NCBI GenBank assembly: GCA_021464245.1
Contig: JADCRB010000049.1
Location: 127,140-191,139 of the forward strand
Source: Carallia brachiata
Lineage: Eukaryota; Streptophyta; Magnoliopsida; Malpighiales; Rhizophoraceae
Direction: 5' to 3'
Length of the DNA stretch: 64,000 nt
The position numbers and the translations under genes were made by a program. Under the pieces are notes generated by a model. That model searched no databases and was not told where the DNA came from. It saw only the letters and a list, made by a program, of their open reading frames with translations. Below are positions 47,177 to 58,865 of this stretch, piece after piece (the stretch's first letter is position 1; every line of letters starts with the position of its first letter).

Positions 47177-49741
47177 TTAACTACCTGCAGTAGCTCTTGG
47201 GCTTGTACCAGTGGTGACAGCAACAGACGAAGCAAACCTTGTCACAAGCATAGGCTCATTACTTACAACCTTAGACGCTGCCACATCTTCTAAGCGTTTC
47301 CATGTTGATTTTCTCTTCTCCTGTATCTCCCTTTCCTTGACTTCATCTTCCTGGAATCTGGCCAAGCACTCATCAAAAAGTTCTTGATCAACATCTGAAA
47401 ATATCTTCCTCACATTCAGGGTCAGACTCTGAACGGCTTGGTTCCAATGACCACTTGTGTTTCTCTCTAAAGCTGGAAAGATTATTGGCAATATTACAGC
47501 ACAGTTCTGCGTGATCAAATTTCTTATGTGATCATTGTTCCACAAAAATAATGCCCGCTCAGCTACCTGCCGGCAAAAAATATGTCCAATGAGACCCATG
47601 TAAATAAGACAATTTCCAAAGCTTCCAACCCTTAAGCAGTAAACTGTGTCAAGAAATAGACCAGTGTATGCAAAATGCATGTGATGCTACAACTACTATG
47701 GCTTTTCAAGATCCCAGTATTTCCTCTGAAGTTATAAATGCTCACTAGCACTGTGATGTTGCAGCCTCCTTCCATCTAGGTGCACTGGACGTTGTGCTCA
47801 CATGTGAATTTAGATGTAAGGTACATCAAATCTTCAACCTATCAAATACGTGTTATTTATTTGGTCCTATATAGCTTGCAAGAAATATGTGGGGCCGGTG
47901 CTGCTACGCAACCACAAGAACATTTCAAGAGATTCTGTTGATTAAAACTGCAAAGTAACCGTGCCGAAAACTAGAAAATTGTACCAGGCGAATCCTCAAT
48001 CCCCCGTTTCCACCTTTTCCTCTCCCACTTTTTTTTTTCTTTCCTTTGATGATCCGACGGATGCAGTTGTTGTTTGAGAAGGGGGGTCCAGTTTGTTTGT
48101 AAAGCACAGAAGGAGGTGTGTCAGCCAGAAAAGTGCAAGCCAAAAGCTATTGCTGTCAATGCAAATTCTAGGTAGGTTACTGGCAAATGCCAGACATGGT
48201 CATAACCACTTTGGGCATAATGAAGACACTCGTGGATACTCTTAATTCTTGATCATAGCCACAAAACAACAAAATATCAATTTCAAAGGAGATAAATTCC
48301 ATTTGGGCTAAAGTATCCTTGCGTTAACAATTAACATCTCATGTAATGTTAGATGGCACATAAGGTTACTAACGAAAATATAATGTTTAGGAATCAACCA
48401 GCAACACGTTACTACTAATGATGTTAAATATACTTCCAGGACAGCAGAAACTACAAAGCATGTTAAAGTTAGAGAACCACCATTGTGAAATCAGTACCTG
48501 GAAATGGGAGCTATTAAGACAGCGACCAATCTGACGAAATAAGGGAACCATGCAGCGCTGAAACTCTGCTGCCTGAGTAGCTTCTAAAACCTCCTCCAAT
48601 TCACCAAGGAACATAACCTCCTTCGAACTATTAGTTACTGGCCAATACTTTAAGAGACCTCGAATTACAGTGTCAGCCAGCTTAAAATCTTTCTCTACAA
48701 ACTGTGTAATACAATATGAAAGTTGTTGATGGTACATAGATACACACTTGGGCTTGTGAAGAGGAATTAAGGCACGGATAAGGAAGAGTTTGTGCTCTTC
48801 CTTCAACGGCAAAGCAAACCCATTAATTATACTGCCCAAGATCTCAAGCAATTCTGCAATCCCATTGTGCCTCTCCGTCTCAAAATAAATTGGTAGAAGA
48901 TATTATTAATTGCTTTCCGAATAAATGGCCGATGTACCATGAACTTTCCATAAATGCGATGTAGTATTGTCTTCAAATACTCCCTCTCCCTTTGGTCCTC
49001 AGAATCAAACAAGTCTAGCAAGCTCAACACAAATGAATGATCAATGTATCTCTTAGCAAGCTTGGCATCAGTTTCTGATGAAGCCACAAATCTAAGGAGA
49101 AACTCGTAGACAATCTGAAGATGGGGCCAGGCTGGCTCCAGAGTCGGCTCCTCCTCCTCCAGGTCATAGACTTCTAGAATCTTGTTATCATGATTTGCGG
49201 ATGGAAAAGTTCTAAAGAGATTAGCTGCCACCATCTTCTTAATCTCTTGCATTGCCACCTCATTGAACTTTGATGTCGCCATTGAAATATAATCAACAAG
49301 CTCAAGCAAAGTCTGCCGCTTAATATCCTTCTCTTTAAGATTCTTAGAGGGATCACTAAAATCAAACACTACACAGCACATGTTCAACTTTCTAATGAAC
49401 AGATTCTGCTTCTCCGAACTAGGAACGTCCCGGAAGCTAGGTAATGCCTCGTAATTTCCCGATGCCAACACAGGACCCACTTGGGCAGCGGCTGAACCCG
49501 ACTTTTTCCCTTGATTGGATTTACTTTGAGGGCCAAGAGCCCCATTGTAAACACGCGAAACACCCGAACCCAAATTCGAAGATTTGGAAGAAATCGAAGA
49601 GGATTTCGATGGGTTTAAGGAATTGGGTACATGAGAAGAGTACACAGACGAATAAGCATTGATCCCCCCGTCATTGTTCGAGTCACCGTTAGATGATTTT
49701 GAGGGTTTCTTAGGGAGCTTACCCAATATCTGTCTGATCAT
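47177..49741 (-). CDS. PP2A regulatory subunit B' (B56), with a one-base frameshift
   Basis: CDS pieces complement(48498-49741) and complement(47177-47566), with a 5' UTR exon around 50057-50220 joined by an intron ending GCAG just before the ATG. The N-terminus ([17 protein letters not shown]) and a Ser/Asn-rich linker precede the B56 helical-repeat domain from about residue 95. That domain includes [65 protein letters not shown] and [11 protein letters not shown]. The family targets PP2A to substrates in brassinosteroid, light and stress signalling. At 48882-48885 four A occur where five are expected (the plus-strand view of a phenylalanine codon before ETERHNG), shifting the frame. The exon's length (1244) fits the splice phase only with one more base (544 aa). 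The linker and N-terminus suggest the gamma/zeta-type subgroup. Confidence 0.92.
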
Positions 49742-50220
49742 ATCTGCAAAAAAAAAAATAAAGAACCCGAAACCCGAATCCGAAGCTGAACCCTCCGATT
49801 CTACTTTATCTCAACAACAAAAATCAAAGTTTTTCACCACTGAAACACCTCAAACAGAGCCACTCCCCATAATTTACAGAACATAAGTCCAATCAATATC
49901 GTACATTTCCTAAACAAAAGCTAAATCTGTAATAATCTTTTGATGGATATATGCAGATTATGCGGCTACACAATCCAAGGTTGTTAAGATAACCTAGGAT
50001 GTCTGAATTCAAAAGAGAAAAACAAAAACAAAAAAAAAAGAGGAAAAAGAAACTTACGTCGATAGCACAGAGGAACAAGATATCGGAGGAACTGCGCGAA
50101 TGTGCGAGAAAAACGAGGTAAAGGCCTAGATATCTAAGCTTCGATTTTTCGAATTTGATCTGCACTGCACTTTGAATAAGCCCTAATTTGAAATTTTCGG
50201 CCACAAAATTATTGAGAGAG

Positions 50221-51349
50221 ACGGAGAGAGCGAGCGAGGAAACAACTAAACGAGAGAAAAGTAAAAAAAAATAAATAAATAAGGGGGAAAAAAGATTAAA
50301 AATAAAAAAAAGGATTAATTCTTATTCGAAAATGGAAATCTATGATGTAATAATAAATTAATAATAATGCTGAAGATAGAAAATTAAGAAAAAGAAAAAG
50401 AAAGAAGCAAAATCGTCGGAAATTGGAAGCAAGGACGATGGCAAGAGATTTTTAAATTACTTTCATGCCCTTATTTTTTTTTTTCTGTTTTTGAGAGAAC
50501 TTTTATGTCTTAATTAAATATTTTTTTATTTTAAAATACTTGTTAATTTTATTTATTTTTTAAATAAAATTAATTTATAATTTAATATTATTTAAATATT
50601 ATTTTTAATTTTTTTATTTAAATAAATTTCACTTATTATATAATATAAAATTATGAATAAATTATACTTATTTTAAAAAAATAAAGAATAAAAATAATAT
50701 TTTATTATTTATTTATTTTTTAAATATATTGGGTGGAGATTTTGTGGTTTTTTTTTTAATTTTTTAATCAGAGTGACCAGTGGAAATGATGCAAATGGAC
50801 CCATTGCTATCACATACGTCATACGTGTAGATGATTGTGGACACCATAGCTGATGTTACGCGGATTTGGTTGAATTGCTGATTGGCCGGCTTCTCCCCTC
50901 CTCCAATTGCTGTTGTTCCCTTTTCAATGAGGTGTAGATATCAGTTTTTCTTTTCTTTTCTTTTCTTTTTTTTCATTTTAAATAAGAGACACACAATTTT
51001 ATAGGTGTAAATAAGGTTAAAATAATTTTATACAATATATGAAATATTTTGTATTATACCAAAAAAAATTTATATAATATTTAATAATTTTTTTTGATTT
51101 TGTATCACATATAAATAAATGTTATTTACTTTATATTACATAAATTCATTTCGCATCTATTTGTATCTATAAGATTAAGTCTATAAACAATTTTCATCTA
51201 AATAGTGAAGCCAAGGGATTTTTGTTACACTGGTACATAAAGACCCACATTTTTGTTTTATATTTATGAATAATATAATATGTCATTTACTTATGTTTTT
51301 ATTGCCTATTTCCTAATTTCTTAAGATTAGTGTGTTGTCATGCCTATGC
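50221..51349. other. intergenic, AT-rich
   Basis: Upstream region of the PP2A gene, with a GA-rich patch at about 50216-50240 close to the likely transcript start. No other features recognised. Confidence 0.5.
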
Positions 51350-51411
51350 TATACTGTGTCCTATACTGTGTCCTTGTTGCTATACTGTGTCCTATACTGT
51401 GTCCTTGTTGC
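51350..51411. repeat. perfect 31-bp tandem duplication
   Basis: Two identical adjacent 31-bp units (51350-51380, 51381-51411). Each contains TATACTGTGTCC twice, so the duplication is nested. Non-coding. Confidence 0.95.
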
Positions 51412-52498
51412 GTGTTAATGTCAGTGTATCCTTAGGGAGAAGACAATGGAAGTGAGAAAAATTATAAGAAAAATTTTTCATCATCTCCTATTAAAAAAAA
51501 GTTAATGGAAAGAAAGAAAACTAAAAATTTTTTACATGAAAAAAATTAAAAGTGAAGAAAAAAAAATAAACACAAACATTACTCCTTGGCTTCTATTTTT
51601 CTCTAGCTCTGCTTTTTTTTTTTTTTTTTTTTGCTTTTTTCTCTTTTTCAAACACAACATAAAAACAAAGCTTCACTGAAAAATTTGCCAAAAATTGGTT
51701 TAATCGCAAATCCCACCACCATCCCCAATTTAATATCCCAAAGGCCACCTGAAGATTTAGACACTGGTGCAGGAAAGAAATTGTGCTAGCTGGGGACAAC
51801 CTGCCACGCAATTGCAGTAAAGTTCAACCAAATCAATTTATATTGACATTAATTGAACGGCACGGTTTACCTAACAACTCAATGTTCAATTTTACATGTC
51901 ATTTCATTATTAATCAACTTACTTTGTGTACAGATGACATAGAACTGATAGCTCAGAACTTCTTGTACTAGAGGACCGTCAAAAGCAAGTCAAAACCAAA
52001 CGTAGATTACAGAAGACTTGAGAAGACTTTGTCTTCCCAGCATACTCAATATGTTTGAAGTATATTTCTAACATAATCTTTACATATTTTAAAATACTCA
52101 ATATTATAGAACACCATAAAATTATTCTTATTTCCTTTCCCACCAATTAATTTTGTAACACAACTCCAGCTTAAAAACATAATGGCAAAGGTGACATGCA
52201 GTTGCACCAATATGACAACACTTGATTTCCAGATTGATGGGTTTTCAAAGATGTTTAAACAAGATTCTGCACTTACTGCACAGCAGTAACGATTACATGA
52301 CATAGTATATCCTGTGCACAGCAGTCCACTCACACATAACAATCAGCGGACAAGGCAAATAACGAAAACCCTGTTGCCCGTGCAAGCACAGTATATTCTC
52401 TGCACTGTACAATTACATGACACAGTCAACAACAATAAGAATACTGGAGTTAACCTGCCCGAGACCGACTTCTTCCTTGTTTGCATCACATTCTTCGG
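51412..52498. other. intergenic / 3' flank of the EBS gene
   Basis: No supported coding sequence. The segment from about 52000 may be 3' untranslated region of the minus-strand EBS gene. Confidence 0.45.
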
Positions 52499-55400
52499 TC
52501 ATCTCTTCCGGCGCTTCGTCTCCACCTAGCATTAAAATCAAGAAGACCACATTACACTGGAAGGAACCAGGAATGGTTACTAAGTGTTATTTCAGTGAGT
52601 TGAATAAGTCACCATAAGCTTCAAGGATAGCCAACGTATGTCAACTGAAAATCAGGCATAATTTGAACTGCATAGGCTCCAGGACTACAGCTTAGAAACA
52701 ACGTCACTAATATGCATCACACATGTCCAGCAGTCAAGCAATAAATACATACAAGAAAAAGCTGCCAACAAACCATATATATTTTTGCCATTCGCTAGAT
52801 ACTAGACTAGCTCGTTCACCAAAGTCCAACAAATATGCTAGTAAAGATATCGAGATTCGTCCTAAAAGGTGCCCATAATAAAACACTGTGCACCAAAGTA
52901 TAAACCAACGATCCAAAAGCAACCTCAAGAGGCCAACTAATGTTGCCCGTATAGTGGAAGCCAAAGTTTCATGGGTACATGCGCAGTGCCCTCAACTAGG
53001 AACAGCGTCTTTTCATGGTCCTGCTTTCACACTAACACAAGGGTTCTGATAAAATAGCTTCAAAAAGAACCCAGGTCACAATATGCAATTTACATCCATT
53101 AATGGGATCTCTCCGTATTCAGGTGGGCAATTCCTAACCTACAATCAGCTTTGGAAGATTAAACCTCAACCACATGCGCAGTTCTATTATCTATCAGCAA
53201 CATAAAGACACTCTATGAAATCACAAAAGAGAAGGTAAAAAACAAAAGAGAAGGCAAAAAATTTCTACTTGTTCAAAATTATTGAGGAAGACCATTGCAA
53301 CTTACAACCTGAAGACCAAGGCAGCATTTCAAATTAAAAGCAACCAACAGGAGTCACTGTTAAACCATAAGAGCGGTACAGGGTGAGCTTTTTCCCATGC
53401 GCAACTAACGGTTTGAGAAAGGCTTGTGACAGATAACAAAGATACAAGGCTGTATAAAATTATTGGAAAGTGGATTTTGTACATCTAAAAGTGTAAATAA
53501 TAAAGCCTTGAAGCATAATGGATGAAAAGTGTAAATATTGAAATTTCTAGTAACCATTTGACAGGTAATACAAATAATCTCTATGCAATGATTAAGGGCA
53601 AGGAACGAGAGAACTAAATTAGAGAAACAATGGAACTACAGAAGATCAGCACTATTCTTTTCAAGAAGCACAAGGACGAGAAACAATTTAGACTCAATTC
53701 CTTCCGGTCAACATATCTTTGTGGACTTTAAGAATGTTGGAGAAGACTGTGAGAACAGGGCTTGAACTTTGTGGAGACATCTAAGTTTGTGTCCTAACCA
53801 TAAAAGGTGGTAAAGGGATTATTGTGCAAGCCACAGTTTGTTATCCAAGAGAAAGGAGCAGAAGTCAAAGGTTTGTGGCATTTGCCCCTAAACGCAAAAA
53901 TGACCATACAATATAAAAACAAATGATATGAACAACATGTATCCAGAATTTCCAAGGTCAAAGAGACCAGCATTGGTAGATTCCCTATTTCAAGTTTAAA
54001 ACAACACAAGATGGCAGGGGAAAAAAAAAAAAAGATCATACCTATATATTCATTCACTTACATGCAAGAGTATCAAATAATATGACAAAATGACCTAGTG
54101 GCCTCAATTTGCATTTCATCTCGCACCCAAATTCAGGCAAATGAACATTCTCACCTTCACCTCAATAGATGGTGAAACTGGGTATACATTCATAGATCTT
54201 TTTGCATCATCATCTGATGAACAGTCAGAACACAGAAACTGATCCAATTTTTTAGCTTCTTCAATCGTCATACCCATACAAGAAGGATGGAACCTGAAAT
54301 ATATAGGCAAATGAGAAAACATAAATTCTAGTGTTGTTCTTGCGCCCATATAAGACAGAAATACAACAGAACAGATTATAAAACATTGTAAAGCTTAATC
54401 ATTGTACTTCATAAAATGGTAAAGTGCTGGCTAAAAAGAAAATACAGCCAAGCTCCTATAAAAATAATTGACAAATGGTAAAATACTAAAAATAGAAAAG
54501 TGACCAACGACAAAGTAACTTGCCCAATAATAAACTAAGATAATAAAAAATCTTTGTCCACAAGTACTAGTGTAAATGGATGACTTCTTCAGAAAGTTCA
54601 AATAACCTCGAGATCCAATTAAACAGAACCTAAGATACCTCTTGCAGCAATAGGTAAAGTACTGATGCTAACTGCAGATTATTTGAAGATTAAGATTCCA
54701 TCATGGTTTGAGAAATTTTGCCTAATGATCCATGTATGATCCATGCTGGTAGCAACCGTACACAAGCTAAATGTCTTTCTAAACCAGTTGCTAACATGTT
54801 CTAACAAGAAAATACAACAGCATATGATCTGAAACAGACTAATAACTATAATACATTCAAATGTAGTCAGATTGCACAAATTACAATTTCGGTCAAGATC
54901 TTGCCATTCAATTAACTCAGAAACTGCTAACTGACAAATTTCTCAGTATGTCATTAGGTATAATATCAAACTGACTCGTTAAAATCCACTAACTTCGAGA
55001 TGTCTAACAAACCAGAGAAACTTGCAGAACGCATATCATTATTAAGAAGCTACAGCCAGGCAAGATCTCCAAATGCAGAAGAGAAGAAGAGAAAGAATGC
55101 TAATGATGCCATGCCCCATTCATAAAAAACTAGCATAGCCCCAGTAAAAATAAAGACAATTAACACAAGAATCTAATCATAGCAATTTGCAACACAAAGT
55201 TCCGGTTAAAAAAAGAACAAAAACAAATTACCAATCTTTGCATCCCTCGCACTGCACCATGAGATCATCCGGGTTGTAGGGCATCTCACACTTACAATAC
55301 CTTCACAAAAACAAAACGAAAAAAAAAAAAAAAAACATCCAATTCAAAACTACCATCAGGTCAACATTCAAATTCGCAAAATTAAAACTGCAAACCCAGT

Positions 55401-56210
55401 ACTTCTTGCGCGGGGGCGAAGTAGGGGACTGATAAATGAACTCACACAGCTACACGATCCGGGTGAACCCGCCAGTAGCAGCCTTGTACTCGAACCTACA
55501 GAAGTAATCCTCAGCTCCAACGTTTTCAAGCTTAGTGTAGTTCTTGAAGGAGTGCACAGTGCACTTGCCTTCGATTGTGTGCGCACTCTGCACATCGAGG
55601 TGGTCCGACAAGAATAACTCTTTGGCTCCATGGAATTGGCGGCGACCACCAATTGATTCCTCCGGCCGATAGTACCACCGGACACGGACTTTAACGTTGT
55701 TACGATGATCAGCCTCAATCTTTTCCACGCGCGCCACATAGGGAGGCTTATCGGAGTCCGATGGCCGCATCAACACACACTCGCCCGCTGCAAAATTGCA
55801 AGAGCACGAACACAAAAATCAAAGATTAAGGCAAACCCCAATACGCAAATCTTACATAGAACCGAGCTTCTAAAAGCAGCACGCAAAAAGACTGTCTTTT
55901 TGGGTTTCAAAAAGGTAAACCAAAAATAACATAATTTCTAATGACAGGAAAAAATGTAAAAAGCAGAGATTTTTGTCTCTAAAAAGCCAACAATCAAAAC
56001 AGCGAAATTTATGGGCTTTTAAATTTAAGCAGTGAGTATCAATGAAGATAGCAACTTAGAGAGAGAGAGAGAGAGCGATAGAGAGAAAGAGAGAGAGCGA
56101 TAGAGAGAAAGAGAGAGAGGGGAGACAGAAAGTGTACGTCGAACAACTTTGTTGGTGCCTTTGATAGTGTAAGAATCAAGGTCTTTTTTCCCAGGTTTTG
56201 TTTTGGCCAT
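52499..56210 (-). CDS. EBS: EBS/SHL-type BAH-PHD chromatin reader, with a one-base frameshift
   Basis: Five exons: complement(56138-56210), (55446-55787), (55232-55300), (54155-54293) and (52499-52525). Start [23 protein letters not shown] domain ([49 protein letters not shown]) about residues 25-145. A PHD finger ([20 protein letters not shown], then HPSCMGM, CSDCSS) follows to about 195, and a basic KRRKR end. In Arabidopsis EBS/SHL the BAH and PHD modules read H3K27me3 and H3K4me marks and repress flowering. Exon 2 ends ...FTR where FTPDRVAV is conserved: three G at 55461-55463 on the plus strand stand for four. Phases of exons 1 and 3 agree only with one extra base (216 aa). EBS versus its paralogue SHL is judged from the N-terminus. 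Confidence 0.92.
56058..56119. repeat. GA-rich repeats in the first EBS intron
   Basis: AG runs with two copies of a GCGATAGAGAGAAAGAGAGA unit lie within intron 1, close to the 5' splice site of exon 1. Confidence 0.85.
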
Positions 56211-57073
56211 GAATTGCTTGTCGCTCTGTTTGCTAGCGAACCTGAAAGTGCCCTTCTTGTCTCTCTCTGTCTTTCTTCCGTTTTTCCTTTCCTTTATTTT
56301 CGATTGTACTTTTAGCAGAAGTGACAATGGCGGTCAAATGTTAGAGAACATGGAGAGAAAAAGAGAGAGCAAAGCAAAATCCGCGGATTTGAATTGGGTT
56401 TTAAGTTTATAAAAAAAAAATGAAAGAAAAAAAAGCAAGAAAATAAAACAAAAGATACAAAACCCTAGAGCTGGTCCAGCAGAGTCATGAATAGAAGTAG
56501 CAGAGGTAGCTACAGCTCCAGCACAGAAGAGAGAGACAGGAGAGAGAGAGAGAAGTTGATTTTGTTTGGGGATGTGAGAAGGGAAGTGGTGGAGGACACG
56601 TCATCACCAATCATGAATCGTTTCCGATCAATAACCAATGCACATGTGGGAGTTAATGTGGATTACTTAATGTCTTAATTATGCTTACTAAAAATAAACA
56701 AAAGTACAAATTAATGAAATACAATCAAGGTATTTCCACTTTTTTATGTACGAGACTACGTTTTTTTTACAGTGCCCTCAGGCTGTTCGAAAGTTAAAAA
56801 AATTTAACTATACAAAGATTCGATTACAAAAATTTATCTTATTTCAGAGTGTCTTCACACAAAATTTGAAGCGTGAAATCATCTGAGCTAACTTATTAGG
56901 TTGAAATATAATAATAATTGTACACAGTCAACAACAGAATATGTTCAGACAAAATATTGTACATAGTGAACAACCGAATATTTGATTTCTTCGCATACTC
57001 AGTTGTTGGAAGAAAAAAAAACAAAAAGGGAAAAGCAGAGAGGCATTAATGTTGTTTTTTCAATATAAAACAT
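56211..57073. other. EBS upstream region
   Basis: Promoter and leader of the minus-strand EBS gene, including GA-rich patches near 56351-56370 and 56527-56552. No other gene recognised. Confidence 0.5.
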
Positions 57074-57312
57074 TAATGCTTTGTCTGTATTACAAGAAAT
57101 GAAATAAAAAATAAAAAAAAATAATAATAATAATATTATAATTAATAAAAAGTAATGATTAAAAAATTATCAAAAAGAAAATAAATAGTAATTTATAAGA
57201 AAAAAAGTAAAAATTAATTATTTAAATTAATAAAAATAAATAAAAAAATATAAATAAAAAATAATTTCTTATTTTTTTTACCATTTTCTATACTTTACCA
57301 AACAAAACATAA
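57074..57312. mobile_element. small Tourist-like MITE
   Basis: Body 57077-57309 (233 bp) between TAA repeats (57074-57076, 57310-57312). The ends TGCTTTGTCTG and CAAACAAAACA are inverted with two mismatches in 11. The interior is A-rich on the left and T-rich on the right, so the whole folds back. Non-coding. Confidence 0.55.
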
Positions 57313-58865
57313 AAACTCACCCGATGATCTAGCCAACCGCGATCCTGCTGCTTTGCGCCACCAAAGTTTGTGTTATTTACAGATAATACCATTATTTCAA
57401 CCAGGACCGACAACAATCGAATTATCCAAATCATCTGTCTCAAAAAAAGGAAAAAAAAGAATTATCCAAATCATCAGCAGTAAGGAGTTCAGTTACCCCG
57501 CGGGTTACTGAGGAGGTGAGAACGAGGTCATTTTATTGTATTAATTTTTTTTATATTTTAAGTTTATTATATATTAAATTTAAAATTATTATATAAATTT
57601 TAATTAAAATTTATTGTACATTAATTTTAATATTTAAAATTCTTCTACTTTTAAATTTGTTGCGCCTTTAAATTTGTTACAGATTTTAATCAATCATTAT
57701 AATTAACCTAAAAAAATTCAATCATTATCCACATTGCTTATTTTTTTAAAGAAAAAATTAAAAAGGGAGCGAGACTCTGAACAACTCTCTTTCTCTCTTC
57801 CCCATCCAACACCCCAATAATATGTTTTATGTTTTTTTAATATACTTTAATTCTTTTCATTTTTGATATATCCATTCACTTTCTATGTGCATTTAATTAA
57901 AATCGAGACATAAAATAAGATTTTAAATCCCCTTTTAAAAATGTCAATCACGTTTCGCTTAAAATTATTTTCTTTTACATTTGATATTAAAATAATACTC
58001 TTTGGAAGCTAGTTAAAATTGATATTGTAAATTCCTCAAACTCTATATTTTTTTTATCAAAAAAAAAAACACACCACTAATATGTGAATCATCAAATTAT
58101 TGGACTGAAGCCGAGAATCACCTGTTTCGTTCTTATTTAACCTCCTCTTTTTGGAAGACTCACCACTCAAAGATCAATAAGGCATAATGGACCTCCCTCA
58201 TTCCTGACCACAATATTAATAAATTTTAAATTAAATATCACACCTTACAACAAAGTCCACAATTAATGCAAAAAAAGCGACGAGAGTTAAACTCAAACCT
58301 AAATTAATACGAGAGTAGACCCACTAACTTATCATTGAACTATTGCTTTGAGTGGTCCTCAAATCATGAGACAACGTAGAGTAATAATTGACACATGAAA
58401 TTGACTAATGGGAAAAGGTTGATAGCATAATCACGCAAAACCCCTTCCCAATGACAAACAAAATTTATGAATAAGTCTCGTTACATTGTTATACCAAAAA
58501 AAAAAATTATGCAGACAACTTAAAGCTCTGATTACTCAACAAATACAACCGTTGCTTTCCAATTTGGATAATCGGTTGGCACGTTCATATCCGAAATTGG
58601 GAGGCAATTAGACGAGCAAGCACACTAATGAAAATACTGATGCTCAAGCCACTTATCTGCTAAGACACCCTTACAGGCCTTCATTAATCCCAGAAACTGG
58701 GAATGCAATTTAAGTTTAATTCAATAATTTCGCTAATTATGAAATATAATATAATACAACTGCTGGCTTAACTGCCGATGGCCGTCCACGGGCCATAATA
58801 CATAGATGGAAGATCCCACGTGCCCAGCTGAAACTCCGAAGTGAAATTTGGAGAACATTTTGCCA
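57313..58865. other. intergenic, no gene seen
   Basis: AT-rich DNA; the stretch just below 58866 is probably the 3' untranslated region of the KNOX gene. Confidence 0.5.
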
